DNA of 64,000 nucleotides from Pigmentiphaga kullae (GCF_004216695.1 NZ_SGXC01000001.1:1116001-1180000); one strand, 5' to 3'; shown: positions 7,984 through 16,996, numbered from the stretch's first letter. The notes: generated by a model not told the origin, from the sequence alone. Translations and numbers: made by a program.

Positions 7984-9189
7984 ATGACGACACACGCTGC
8001 ATCCCCTTCCCTGAGTCCCGGCCTGGTCTGGTTGATGTCCATCGCCACCGGCCTGACCGTGGCGGCCAACTACTACGCCCAACCCCTGCTGCACGTCATC
8101 GCCGGCGATCTCGGCCTGTCGGTGCCCGAGGCCGGCTCCATCGTGACGGCGGCCCAGGTCAGCTATGCGGTCGGATTGTTCCTGCTGGTCCCGCTGGCCG
8201 ACCTGCTCGACCGGCGCAACCTGATCTTCGTGATGACGCTGCTGGCCGCCGGCGGGCTGTGCGCCAGCGCGCTGGCGGGCAACCTGCCGGTCCTGCTGGC
8301 CGGCACCACCGTGGCCGGGCTGTTCTCGGTGGTTGCCCAGGTGCTGGTGCCTTTCGGCGCCACGCTGGCCTCGCCGAACGAACGCGGCAAGGTCGTGGGC
8401 ACGCTGATGAGCGGCCTGCTGCTGGGCATCCTGCTGGCGCGCACCTTCGCGGGGCTGGTGGCGGCGTTGGGCAGCTGGCGCCTGGTCTACGGGATCGCCG
8501 CGATCCTGATGGCGGCGCTGGCCTTCATCCTGCGCCGTTCGCTGCCGCATCATCCGGCGCAGGCGGCCGGCATGCCGTATCCCCGGCTGATCGCATCGAT
8601 CGCCGCGCTGTTCGCCCAGGAGCCGGTGCTGCGGACCCGGGCCCTGCTCGGCGCCCTGACTTTTTCCAGCTTCGCCATGTTCTGGACCTCGCTGGCCTTC
8701 CTGCTGTCCGCGCCGCCGTTCGGCTACTCCACATTCACCATCGGCCTGTTCGGCCTGGCGGGCGCGGCCGGCGCGCTGGCCGCCGCGCGTGTCGGGCGGC
8801 TGGCCGACCGCGGCAAGGGCGAGACCGCCACGCGCTTCGGCCTGGGGGTGCTGCTGGTGTCCTGGCTGCCCATCGCGCTCGGCCAGTATTCCGTGGCATT
8901 GCTGGTGGTCGGCGTGATCCTGATGGACCTGGGCGCGCAGGCGGCGCACATCAGCAACCAGAACGCCATCTATCGCATCCGCCCCGAGGCGCGCGGCCGC
9001 CTGACGGCGGCCTACATGACGAGCTACTTCATCGGCGGCTCGCTGGGGTCGCTGGCATCGGCCTGGCTTTACGCGCATGCCGGCTGGCATGGCGTGTCGA
9101 TCGGCGGCGCGGTGGCCGCGCTGGCGTCGGTGGCGGCGTGGACCATGCGGCCGCGCGGGTCCGCCGCCGTCCCGCCGGCCACTCGCTAG
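7984..9189 (+). CDS. MFS transporter
   Basis: A 401-residue inner-membrane protein with about twelve hydrophobic segments and a central charged loop near residues 195-215. The first helix reads AANYYAQPLL, and PLADLLDRRNLI fits the MFS signature between helices 2 and 3. These features resemble the drug-exporter-like subgroup often annotated as YgaY/YnfM-type. The substrate cannot be inferred. The ATG at 7984 is chosen because it precedes the first membrane segment by about 15 residues. A KDPG-type aldolase gene follows after 79 bases on the same strand and may or may not be co-transcribed. Confidence 0.88.
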   Translation: MTTHAASPSLSPGLVWLMSIATGLTVAANYYAQPLLHVIAGDLGLSVPEAGSIVTAAQVSYAVGLFLLVPLADLLDRRNLIFVMTLLAAGGLCASALAGNLPVLLAGTTVAGLFSVVAQVLVPFGATLASPNERGKVVGTLMSGLLLGILLARTFAGLVAALGSWRLVYGIAAILMAALAFILRRSLPHHPAQAAGMPYPRLIASIAALFAQEPVLRTRALLGALTFSSFAMFWTSLAFLLSAPPFGYSTFTIGLFGLAGAAGALAAARVGRLADRGKGETATRFGLGVLLVSWLPIALGQYSVALLVVGVILMDLGAQAAHISNQNAIYRIRPEARGRLTAAYMTSYFIGGSLGSLASAWLYAHAGWHGVSIGGAVAALASVAAWTMRPRGSAAVPPATR

Positions 9190-9268
9190 CGGCGCACGTT
9201 GCCGCCCCTTACAGGCTCGCGCCGCGCGCCATGCTAGCCTGTGGTCAGACTCTTCCCGGACGACGAAC

Positions 9269-9928
9269 ATGGCCGATTCCATCCCCCAGCAGCGCTGGGC
9301 CGTGCTGCGGGCCGCGCGCCTGATCCCCGTCCTGCGCTACCAGGATGCCGACACCGCCCTGTATGCCGCGCAGGTCGCATTGCGCGCCGGCTGCCGGGGC
9401 ATCGAACTGACCTGGACCATACCCGGCGTGCTGGACGTCCTGCGGTCGCTGCGCGCCGAGGCCGAACGGATCGGCCGGACGGACGTGCTGATAGGCGTGG
9501 GTACCGTGCTGGATGCCGAGCAGGCCCGCTCGGCCCTGGAGGCGGGGGCCGACTTCCTGGTCGCGCCGGGCGTCGTGCCGTCCCTGGTGGAACTGGCCGG
9601 CGCGGCGGGCGCCCTGAGCATGCTGGGCGCGTTCACGCCCACCGAGATCATCGCGGCCAAGGCGGCCGGCGCCGACGTGGTGAAGATCTTTCCCGCCGAT
9701 ACCGGCGGGCCGGGCCACCTGGCCGCGGTCAAGGCGGTCTTCCCCGATACGCTGTTCTGCCCGACCGGTGGCGTCACGCGCGAGAACATGGCGGCCTATT
9801 TCCGCTCGGGCGCCGACATCGTGGGCATGGGCAGCAACCTGTTCGACAAGGCCCGGCTTGCCGCGCGCGACACCGAGGCATTGGTGGCGGCGCTCCAGGC
9901 CACGCTCAAGGACGCCGCGGCCGCCTGA
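9269..9928 (+). CDS. 2-dehydro-3-deoxy-phosphogluconate/phosphogalactonate aldolase family protein
   Basis: A class I aldolase of 219 residues that cleaves 2-keto-3-deoxy-6-phosphogluconate (or the galactonate epimer) to pyruvate and glyceraldehyde 3-phosphate. The Schiff-base lysine is Lys139 (DVVKIFPA), the acid/base glutamate is Glu46 (GIELTW), and the phosphate-binding segments GVGTV and CPTGGV are present. The length is normal for Eda/DgoA. No dehydratase or sugar kinase lies nearby, so which sugar acid it serves is undetermined. The ATG at 9269 is the first in-frame start giving the family N-terminus; no strong ribosome binding site is seen. Confidence 0.9.
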   Translation: MADSIPQQRWAVLRAARLIPVLRYQDADTALYAAQVALRAGCRGIELTWTIPGVLDVLRSLRAEAERIGRTDVLIGVGTVLDAEQARSALEAGADFLVAPGVVPSLVELAGAAGALSMLGAFTPTEIIAAKAAGADVVKIFPADTGGPGHLAAVKAVFPDTLFCPTGGVTRENMAAYFRSGADIVGMGSNLFDKARLAARDTEALVAALQATLKDAAAA

Positions 9929-9938
9929 CCGGATCGAA

Positions 9939-11777
9939 TCAGGTGGCCTGCTCCGCGGCGGCCTGGTAGGGCTTGAGCTCGTCGCCGCCCGCGGTGCTTT
10001 CCTGCTGCCGCCGCCACATGGCGGCATAGGCGCCGTCCAGGGTCAGCAACTGGTGGTGGCGGCCGCGCTCCACCACCCGGCCGCCGTCCAGCACGATGAT
10101 CTCGTCGGCATCGATGATGGTGGACAGGCGGTGGGCGATGGTCAGCGTGGTGCGTCCGCGGCTGACCTCGCGCAGGTTGCCCTGGATTTCGCGTTCGGTA
10201 TGCGTGTCCAGCGCGCTGGTGGCTTCGTCGAACACCAGCACCGCCGGCCGCTTCAGGATGGTGCGGGCGATGGCCACGCGCTGCTTCTCGCCGCCGGAAA
10301 GCTTCAGTCCGCGTTCGCCCACCACGGTCTGGTAGCCGTCGGGCATGGCCAGGATGAAGTCGTGGATGTGGGCCAGCCGCGCCGCTTCCTCGATCTCGGC
10401 CTGGGTCGCGCCCGGGCGCCCATAGGCGATGTTGTAGTAGATGGTGTCGTTGAACAGCACGGTGTCCTGCGGCACGATGCCGATGGCCGCGCGCAGGCTG
10501 GACTGGCTGATCTTGCGGATGTCCTGGCCGTCGATCAGGATCGCTCCGCCGCTGACGTCGTAGAAACGGAACAGCAGCCGGCTCAGGGTGGATTTGCCCG
10601 CGCCCGACGATCCCACCACGGCCACCGTCCGGCCCGCCGGTATGGTGAAGCTGACGTCCTTGAGGATCAGGCGCCGCGGATCGTAGCCGAACACCACGTG
10701 GCGGAACTCGACGGTGGCGCCGTCCACGCGCAGGTCGGGCGCGCCGGGTTCGTCGGCGATCTCGCGGTCTTCGGACAGCAGTTCGAACATGCGGTCCATG
10801 TCGATCAGCGACTGCTTGATCTCGCGGTAGACGAAGCCGAAGAAGTTCAGCGGCTGGTAGAGCTGGAGCAGGTAGGCGTTGACCAGCACGAAGTCGCCGA
10901 TGCTCAGGCGGCCGGCGACGATGCCGCGCGCCGCCATCCACATCACCACGGTCAGGCCGACCGAAATGATCGCGGCCTGGCCGATGTTCAGCAGCGACAG
11001 GCTGACCTGGCTCTTGACCGCGGCGCGCTCGTAGCGCCCCAGCGCGTGGTCGTAGCGCCGCGCCTCGTGTTCCTCGTTGCCGAAGTACTTCACGGTCTCG
11101 TAGTTGAGCAGGCTGTCGATGGCCTTGGTGTTGGCCTCGGAGTCGGTCTCGTTCATCTGGCGCCGGAACTTCGTGCGCCATTCCGTGACGAGCAGCGTGT
11201 AGGCGATGTACAGCACCACCGTGACCAGGGTCGCCAGCGCGAACCAGACGTCGAACATGTGCCAAAGGATGATGGTGACCAGCCCGATCTCGAACAGCGT
11301 GGGCAGCACGTTGAACAGCATGTAGGACAGCAGCGTGCTGATCGCCCGCGTGCCGCGCTCGATGGAGCGCGTCAGTCCGCCGGTCTGGCGGGCCAGGTGA
11401 AAGCGCAGCGCCAGCCCGTGCAGGTGGCGGAACACCTGCAGGCCGACGACGCGGATGGCGTTCTGCGCCACGCGCGCGAACACCGCGTCGCGCAGTTCCG
11501 AGAACACCAGCGACAGGACGCGGGCGCCGCCGTAGGCCAGGATCATCCCCACGGGGATGGCCAGCACGGCGGCGGCGGTGCCGCCCAGGGCATCCACCGC
11601 CGATTTGTAGAAGATGGGGACGTAGACGTTGGCGACCTTGGCGGCGATCAGCAGCGCCAGGGCGGCCACGATGCGCAGGCGCAGCCGGGGGGCGTGGGCC
11701 GGCCACAGGTAGGGAAGCAGGGTGCGCAGGGTGGCCAGGCCGCCGCCGGGGCGGCGCGCGGGAGCGGGTGTGTTCAA
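9939..11777 (-). CDS. ABC exporter, Atm1/HMT1-type permease-ATPase fusion
   Basis: A half-size ABC exporter with an N-terminal six-helix membrane domain (about residues 20-320) and a C-terminal ATPase domain. Motifs: Walker A VGSSGAGKST, Q-loop VPQDTVLF, signature LSGGEKQR, Walker B VLVFDEATSALD and the H-loop TIAHRLST. The segments NVYVPIFYK, YETVKYFGNE and FFGFVYREIKQ are characteristic of Atm1-type transporters, which export glutathione-linked sulfur or metal compounds. The start is uncertain. The TTG at 11777 has a GGAAA element six bases upstream and gives a family-like N-terminus. ATG codons at 11846 and 11876 lack a ribosome binding site and lie in AT-richer, promoter-like sequence. 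Confidence 0.88.
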   Translation of the reverse strand: MNTPAPARRPGGGLATLRTLLPYLWPAHAPRLRLRIVAALALLIAAKVANVYVPIFYKSAVDALGGTAAAVLAIPVGMILAYGGARVLSLVFSELRDAVFARVAQNAIRVVGLQVFRHLHGLALRFHLARQTGGLTRSIERGTRAISTLLSYMLFNVLPTLFEIGLVTIILWHMFDVWFALATLVTVVLYIAYTLLVTEWRTKFRRQMNETDSEANTKAIDSLLNYETVKYFGNEEHEARRYDHALGRYERAAVKSQVSLSLLNIGQAAIISVGLTVVMWMAARGIVAGRLSIGDFVLVNAYLLQLYQPLNFFGFVYREIKQSLIDMDRMFELLSEDREIADEPGAPDLRVDGATVEFRHVVFGYDPRRLILKDVSFTIPAGRTVAVVGSSGAGKSTLSRLLFRFYDVSGGAILIDGQDIRKISQSSLRAAIGIVPQDTVLFNDTIYYNIAYGRPGATQAEIEEAARLAHIHDFILAMPDGYQTVVGERGLKLSGGEKQRVAIARTILKRPAVLVFDEATSALDTHTEREIQGNLREVSRGRTTLTIAHRLSTIIDADEIIVLDGGRVVERGRHHQLLTLDGAYAAMWRRQQESTAGGDELKPYQAAAEQAT

Positions 11778-11900
11778 AGCGTGTTTCCAGGAAGCGATGT
11801 TGGCAACGATACGCCTGTTCGGATATCCAGGCTCGTTTACCCCCATGATGACCGGCGCAGGGCGGCGGTCCTTCATCGTCTCAGCCGGCGAGAATTTCGT

Positions 11901-11930
11901 TTGACCGCTTCGCGCCCGGATCACAGTATT
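11901..11930 (+). promoter_or_regulatory. possible sigma-70 promoter of the Bug/TAXI-like/bicupin/ADH operon
   Basis: TTGACC at 11901-11906 is a good -35 element and a weak -10 (CAGTAT, 11924-11929) follows after 17 bases, about 40 bases upstream of the start codon at 11968. The -35 match is strong and the -10 match poor. Confidence 0.35.
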
Positions 11931-11967
11931 CGCACCACGAACCACCCGGGAAAAAGGGGAGACAACC

Positions 11968-12981
11968 ATGGAATCAGACATTTTGAGCGTCCGCGCGCGG
12001 AGGCGCGCGAGCCGCGTGCTGGCCTGCCTGCCGGCCCTGGCCTGCGCGGCGCTGTTCGCGGGCGCGGCGCCGGCGGCGGCCGATCCCTTCGACGGCGGCC
12101 GCGTCACCATCGTGGTGTCCGGCCGCGCCGGCAGTTCGTTCGACAACGCCGCGCGGCTGGTGGCCGAGCCGCTGTCCAAGGAATGGGGCGTGCCGGTGGT
12201 CGTGGACAACCGCGCGGGCGCCTCCGGCGTCATCGGCGCCGCCTACGTCGCCAAGTCGCCGCCCGACGGCCGCACCATGCTGCTGGGCACCACGCCCTAC
12301 GTGCAGGCGCCGCACCTGCTGCGTTCGGCCGGCTACGATCCGGTGGCCAGCTTCGTGCCGGTCGCCCAGCTCTTCACCGCCCAGCTGTGGCTGGGCGTGA
12401 ACGCCGGACTGCCGGTCAAGACCGTCAAGGAATTCGTCGCGTACGCGGCCCGGCCCGGATCGCAGTTGTCGTTCTCCAGTCCGGGCCAGGGTTCCACGCC
12501 GCACCTGAACACGGTCATCCTGATGCAGCAGGCCGGCATCGACATGCTGCACGTGCCCTATACCGGCATGCCGCCGGCGGTGATGGACGTGGCGGCGGGA
12601 CGCATCTCCAGCGTGTTCGCGTCGTACTCCGACCTGCTGCCGCACGTGCAGGCGGGCACGCTGCGCATCCTGGCCAGTACCGGGTCGGCCCGTTCGCCCA
12701 TCAGCCCTGACATCCCGACCATGAAGGAGTCGGGCTACGGCGGCTTCGAGGTGGTCGGCTTCGGCGGCCTGCTGGTGCCGGCCGGCACGCCCGCCGCGCT
12801 GACGGCGAAGATGGCCGCCTCGGTGCACAAGGTGCTGGCCCGTCCCGAGATCCGCAGCCGCCTGCTGGAACTGGGGTTCGAGCCGGTGGACAGCAGCCAG
12901 CAGGCCTTCGCGGCGCTGGTGCGCGAGCAGAACGCATTCTGGGCGAAGGTAATCCAGGACGCCCACGTCAAGGTCGAGTAG
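11968..12981 (+). CDS. Bug family tripartite tricarboxylate transporter substrate-binding protein
   Basis: A 337-residue periplasmic solute receptor. A long basic start (SVRARRRASR) and hydrophobic core make up a signal peptide ending near AAPAAADP (about residue 37). The mature part has the Bug features NRAGASGVIGAAYVAKSPPDGRTML, MLHVPYTGMPPAVMDVAAG and LVPAGTPAALT. The first beta strand reads GRVTIVVSGRAGSSFD in place of the usual IVPFPPGG, so it is a divergent member and may bind an unusual ligand. The ATG at 11968 follows AGGGGAGA. It leads an operon with a signal-less TAXI-type protein, a bicupin and an alcohol dehydrogenase. Confidence 0.9.
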   Translation: MESDILSVRARRRASRVLACLPALACAALFAGAAPAAADPFDGGRVTIVVSGRAGSSFDNAARLVAEPLSKEWGVPVVVDNRAGASGVIGAAYVAKSPPDGRTMLLGTTPYVQAPHLLRSAGYDPVASFVPVAQLFTAQLWLGVNAGLPVKTVKEFVAYAARPGSQLSFSSPGQGSTPHLNTVILMQQAGIDMLHVPYTGMPPAVMDVAAGRISSVFASYSDLLPHVQAGTLRILASTGSARSPISPDIPTMKESGYGGFEVVGFGGLLVPAGTPAALTAKMAASVHKVLARPEIRSRLLELGFEPVDSSQQAFAALVREQNAFWAKVIQDAHVKVE

Positions 12982-12991
12982 GAGTTCCTTC

Positions 12992-13960
12992 ATGCAACCC
13001 GCACTTTCCCGTTCGTATCACCTGCGCTTCGTCGGCGACTGGGGCCAGGCCAACTTCCATCGCATCTGCTCCTGGCTGTGCGAGGAGTTCTGCAAGCGCG
13101 CCGGGCCGCGCAGCCGCGTGGCCATATGGAGCATACGCGCCGGCGGCATCGAGGCCATCGACCTGGTGCAGGAAGGCGAGGTGGACTTGTGCCTGGTGAC
13201 GCCGGCGATGCTGATGCCGGCGGCGCTGACCGGCCAGGCCATCTTCCAGGGGCGGGCCGCACCCAACCTGCGGGCGCTGGCGGTGCTGCCGCAGAACGAC
13301 CGCATGGTGTTGGCGCTGCGGCCGGACCTGGGCATCCGCTCGTTCGAGGAACTGCGCGCCCGCCGGCCGGCCCTGCGCCTGGCCACGTCGCGCAACGACG
13401 GTACCAACTTCATCGGGTATGTGAGCCGGCTGTTCATGGCGGCCCACGGCATCGACGAAGCCACGCTGGCGGCCTGGGGCGGGTCCTATGTCGAGGACAC
13501 CAACCCGCGCGACAGCCTGGCGCGCATGGAGGCGGGCGAGGTGGACGGCGTGCTGCAGGAGGCGATCATGACGCCCTGGTGGGCGCGGATCGTGGAATCC
13601 GGACAGGCGGTGCCGCTGTCCGCGGAATCGTCGGCCCTGGACCGGCTGCGCGCCGACCACGGTTTTCCGGCCAATCCGCTGCCCGCGGGCTACTGGAAGA
13701 ACGTCGAGACGCCGCTGCAGGCGCTGGACTTCTCGGACTTCCTGGTGCTGGTGCGCGACGACATGGACGAGGACGTGGCGCATCTGCTGACCTGGTGCCT
13801 GGTGGAGACGCGCGAGGCCATCGAGCGCCAGTACCGCCACCTGCCGCCGCAGCGCAGCCCGCTGTCCTATCCCATCGATCCGTCCAGGATGGCCCGGCCG
13901 TCCATCGCGCTGCATGCGGGCGCGCAACGCTATTACCGCGAGGCGGGGCTGCTGGGCTGA
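12992..13960 (+). CDS. TAXI-family TRAP solute-binding-like protein without a signal peptide
   Basis: A 322-residue protein with the fold signatures of TAXI-type periplasmic receptors of TRAP transporters. It has a GGIEAIDLVQEGEVDLCLVTPAM-like segment near residues 50-72, SFEELRARRPALRLA near 113-127, and EAGEVDGVLQEA near 177-188. Unlike normal TAXI receptors it has no hydrophobic signal: the chain begins MQPALSRSYHLRFVGDWGQA. It should therefore stay in the cytoplasm, as an enzyme, ligand sensor or chaperone. It starts 10 bases after the Bug gene, with GGAG a few bases upstream of the ATG, and precedes a bicupin gene. The family call is moderately sure; the function is unknown. Confidence 0.75.
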   Translation: MQPALSRSYHLRFVGDWGQANFHRICSWLCEEFCKRAGPRSRVAIWSIRAGGIEAIDLVQEGEVDLCLVTPAMLMPAALTGQAIFQGRAAPNLRALAVLPQNDRMVLALRPDLGIRSFEELRARRPALRLATSRNDGTNFIGYVSRLFMAAHGIDEATLAAWGGSYVEDTNPRDSLARMEAGEVDGVLQEAIMTPWWARIVESGQAVPLSAESSALDRLRADHGFPANPLPAGYWKNVETPLQALDFSDFLVLVRDDMDEDVAHLLTWCLVETREAIERQYRHLPPQRSPLSYPIDPSRMARPSIALHAGAQRYYREAGLLG

Positions 13961-13993
13961 GCCCGTTCCCGTCTGCCCGCCAAGGAGACCGTC

Positions 13994-14977
13994 GTGCCCG
14001 AAGTCCTTGAACACCTGGAGGCATTTCCTTTCGATGCGCCGCCCCGCGTGCTGCGCCGTCGCGAGGAACTGCTGCTGGCCGCGCCCCTGCCGGGCGGCGG
14101 CCGCCCTCCGCGCGCCTACCCGCTCGTCGAGGCGGTGCATTTTCCCCCCGAATACGTGGACCAGCCTTTCGTGCCGCCGCGCGGCGTCTACGAAAGCGCG
14201 GCCATGCGGATAGAGTGGCAGACGATGAACGCCCGCCAGCCGTTCTACCACCGCAATTGCGGCGTGGACGAGATCTCGTTCCAGGTCTGCGGCGACCGCA
14301 CCATCATGACGGAATTGGGCAGCGTGGACGTGGTGCCGGGCGAGTTCGCGCGGCTGCCCGACGGCGTGGCCCACGACAACTACGGCCGCCGCGACATCCA
14401 CCTGCTGTTCTACGTGCCCGGGCCGGTCGAGCGCCTGGGCGCGGTGAGCCGGCGCTCCGAGGCCAGGATCCCGCCTTTCCCGGGCTGGTCGCCGGCACCC
14501 CTGAACGAACTCGTCACCGAAGGCGTGGCCGGCCCGGGCCAGGACGTGGCGTTGTCGCCCATCGACGAGCAACTGCTGCTGGCTCATGCCGATGAAACGC
14601 AGGAGCGGCTGGAGGTCATGCGCATCGGTCCGGGTACCGAATGGCTGTATCGCGGCCCCACGTCCATGATCGGAACCACGGCCGCCGCCGCGTCGACCGG
14701 ACACGTCTATCGCCGGCTGCGCAATGCCGAGGAGATCCAGTACCAGGTCTCGGGCACCCGCACGCTGGTGACCCAGCGCGGCGTGCTGCACCTGGCGCCC
14801 GGCGACTTCGTCCGCATTCCCCGCGCGGTGGCGTTCGCCAGCATCCACGCGGGGCCCAGCACGCACCTGTCGCTGGTCTCGACCCAACCCATTCCGCAAG
14901 TGGCGCAGGACGCCCGCCAGGCCGAGCGCATGGCGTCCTCGGACATCGATGCGCTGCGCCCGGGAAAATCGACATGA
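13994..14977 (+). CDS. bicupin protein, homogentisate 1,2-dioxygenase-like
   Basis: A 327-residue protein with two cupin barrels. The first (about residues 75-140) contains YHRNCGVDEISFQ and ends PGEFARLPDGVAH. Its pattern of His, Asp-Glu and a late His recalls the homogentisate dioxygenase superfamily. The second (about 235-295) contains RRLRNAEEIQYQVSG and PGDFVRIPRAVAF and lacks the histidines. It is shorter than true homogentisate dioxygenase (about 430 residues). One metal site is plausible, so a ring-cleaving or related oxygenase is possible, but the reaction is not known. The GTG start at 13994 follows AAGGAGA. Its stop overlaps an ATG of the dehydrogenase gene. Confidence 0.75.
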   Translation: MPEVLEHLEAFPFDAPPRVLRRREELLLAAPLPGGGRPPRAYPLVEAVHFPPEYVDQPFVPPRGVYESAAMRIEWQTMNARQPFYHRNCGVDEISFQVCGDRTIMTELGSVDVVPGEFARLPDGVAHDNYGRRDIHLLFYVPGPVERLGAVSRRSEARIPPFPGWSPAPLNELVTEGVAGPGQDVALSPIDEQLLLAHADETQERLEVMRIGPGTEWLYRGPTSMIGTTAAAASTGHVYRRLRNAEEIQYQVSGTRTLVTQRGVLHLAPGDFVRIPRAVAFASIHAGPSTHLSLVSTQPIPQVAQDARQAERMASSDIDALRPGKST

Positions 14978-14994
14978 CCTACGAGGACAGCAAC

Positions 14995-16104
14995 ATGAGC
15001 GACATGCTTGCCGCGCGGGCCCACCAGGGCGCCACGGAACTGCGGCTGGAACGCGTGCCCGTGCCCGAGCCCGGAGCGCGGGACGTGCTGATCAAAGTGG
15101 CGTCCGCCGGCATCGCGCCCGGCATGATGAAGCTGCTCGAACGCGGCCGCTTCAAGCACCTGCCGTCCACCCCCGGCCACGAGATCGCGGGCGTGGTCGT
15201 CGCGGCGGGGCGCGAGGCCGACGCCTCGCTGGTCGGCCGGCGGGTGCGGGTGCATCCCATGTTGTCCTGCGGCGACTGCGTCTATTGCCGCACCGACCGC
15301 CAGCAACTGTGCGCCGAGACCGCCATGATCGGGCATGCCGCGTTCGGCACCGGCAAGCTGGAACTCTACGCGCGCTATCACGACGGCGGGCTGGCCGAGT
15401 ACGCGCGCGCCCCGGACTGGCTGGTCGATCCCCTGCCCGACAACGTCAACTTCGACGTGGGCGCCAAGGTGCACGACCTGGCCAACGCCGTGCGCGCGCT
15501 CAAGTGCGCGGCCATTCCCGAACCGGGGCGCCTGGTCATCACCGCCGCCACCGGCACCATGGGGACGGCCAGCATCCTGCTCGCCAGGTTCTACGGCGCC
15601 CGGAGCCTGGTGCTGGTGGCGCGGTCGCGCGCCCGCCTGGAAACGCTGCGGCCGCTGGCGGGAGACCTGCCGGTGGAGCTGGTCGCACTGGACGAACTGG
15701 CGCCCGGTTGGGCGGACAACCAGGGCCTGACCCGCCGGCTGCGCGAACTGCTGCCGGGAGGCGCCGACGCCGTGCTGGACTATTTCCCCGGCGGCCCGGG
15801 AACGATGCAGGCGCTGCGCGCGCTGGCCCTGGGCGGCACCCTGGTCCACATGGGCGGCAACGCCACGCCGCTGGCGCTGACGGTGGCCGAGGCCATGCAG
15901 ATGTGCTGGAAGATCGTCGGCACCCGGGCCTGCACGCGCTCGGACACCGACGCCGTCCTGGAATTGCTGGCCTCGGGCCGGCTGAATGCCGATGCGCTGA
16001 TCACCCACCACTTCCCGCTGGCCGAGGTGAACCGGGCCCTGCAGGTCATGCTCGATCGCAGCGAGCCGATCTGGATGGCCGTGGTGCATCCAGGGCAGGG
16101 CTGA
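14995..16104 (+). CDS. zinc-type alcohol dehydrogenase (MDR superfamily)
   Basis: A 369-residue medium-chain dehydrogenase/reductase. The structural-zinc lobe has CGDCVYCRTDRQQLC. The Rossmann region carries ATGTMGTASILLA in place of a plain GxGxxG. The catalytic-zinc position, where a Cys is usual (here SAGIAPGMMK), is altered, although GHE is present in TPGHEIAG. Zinc-dependent catalysis is thus uncertain and a reductase role is possible. I prefer the ATG at 14995 because GAGGA lies at ideal distance; the ATG at 14974 overlaps the bicupin stop (ATGA) and would add seven residues. It is the last gene of the operon, ending eight bases before the convergent LysR gene. Confidence 0.82.
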   Translation: MSDMLAARAHQGATELRLERVPVPEPGARDVLIKVASAGIAPGMMKLLERGRFKHLPSTPGHEIAGVVVAAGREADASLVGRRVRVHPMLSCGDCVYCRTDRQQLCAETAMIGHAAFGTGKLELYARYHDGGLAEYARAPDWLVDPLPDNVNFDVGAKVHDLANAVRALKCAAIPEPGRLVITAATGTMGTASILLARFYGARSLVLVARSRARLETLRPLAGDLPVELVALDELAPGWADNQGLTRRLRELLPGGADAVLDYFPGGPGTMQALRALALGGTLVHMGGNATPLALTVAEAMQMCWKIVGTRACTRSDTDAVLELLASGRLNADALITHHFPLAEVNRALQVMLDRSEPIWMAVVHPGQG

Positions 16105-16111
16105 ACAGACC

Positions 16112-16996
16112 CTAGCCGAACGCCTCGCTGAAGAAGTCGATGAAGGTCCGCACCTTGGGCGCCATGAACTTGCGGCTGGTATAGGCCGCGTACAGGGTCA
16201 CGGACGGCGGCCGGTACTGCGGCAGCAGGCGCACCAGTGCGCCGCTGCCCAGGTCGTCGGCGATCAGCCATTCCGGCAGGTAGCCGGGGCCGATACCCGC
16301 CAACAGGCTGTGGCGCGCCAGGGACGAGTCATCCGTCTTCAGCGCCGTGGGCACGCGCAGCGTCGAGGGCCCCGCCGGCCCCTGCAACCGGATTTCCTCG
16401 GGCCGCTTGATGTAGGCGGGCAGGACGGCCGGCCGGTCGGCCAACTGGGCCGGCGACTCGAAGGGGCCGTGCCGGTCCACGTAGTCGCGCGAGGCCGCCA
16501 GCACGAAGCTGACCTCGCACAGGGGCCGCACGATCAGCGACGGTGCGTTCTGGGTGGCGGTGGCGCGCAGGGCCAGGTCGAAGCCTTCCTCGGCCAGGTC
16601 CACCTTGTAGTTGCTCAGGCGCAGATCGATGACCACGCGCGGGTAGCGCTCGCGGTAGCACGCCAGCATGCTGGCGAAGCGGCCGTTGGCGCACCAGACG
16701 GGCGCGGTGACCTTCAACTGGCCGCGCGGCTCGGCGTGGCTGTCTTGCAGCGTGGCCTCGGCGTTGTCCAGCAGGTCCAGCGCCTCGCAGCATTGCTCGA
16801 AATAGACTTGCCCCGCCTCGGTCGGGCTGACGTGCCGGCTGGTGCGGTTGAGCAGGCGGGCGCCCAGGCTGCGTTCCAGGTGGGCCAGGTGCTTGCTGGC
16901 CATGGCCGGCGAGATGCCCAGCTGCCCGGCCGCCCGCGCGAAGCTGCCCGCCTCGACCACGAGGCGGAACACCTTCATGCTGACCAGGGTGTCCAA
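16112..16996 (-). CDS. LysR-type transcriptional regulator
   Basis: A 294-residue LysR regulator. The N-terminal winged helix (about residues 2-60; SFARAAGQLGISPAMASKHLAHLERSLGARLLNRT) and the C-terminal inducer domain (about 90-290) are complete. The sequence CEALDLLDNAEATLQ is typical of the CrgA/DmlR-like subgroup. It lies four bases downstream of the DoxX gene on the same strand, so it is probably expressed with DoxX and the DODA-type dioxygenase and may regulate that operon. It could also act on the convergent dehydrogenase operon. The start at 16996 gives a normal length. Confidence 0.92.
   Translation of the reverse strand: MDTLVSMKVFRLVVEAGSFARAAGQLGISPAMASKHLAHLERSLGARLLNRTSRHVSPTEAGQVYFEQCCEALDLLDNAEATLQDSHAEPRGQLKVTAPVWCANGRFASMLACYRERYPRVVIDLRLSNYKVDLAEEGFDLALRATATQNAPSLIVRPLCEVSFVLAASRDYVDRHGPFESPAQLADRPAVLPAYIKRPEEIRLQGPAGPSTLRVPTALKTDDSSLARHSLLAGIGPGYLPEWLIADDLGSGALVRLLPQYRPPSVTLYAAYTSRKFMAPKVRTFIDFFSEAFG

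Noticed and set aside
9768-12710. A 980-codon plus-strand frame over the aldolase end, ABC exporter and Bug gene
   Set aside because: Its sequence is shadow coding of genes in other frames, with no recognisable domain.
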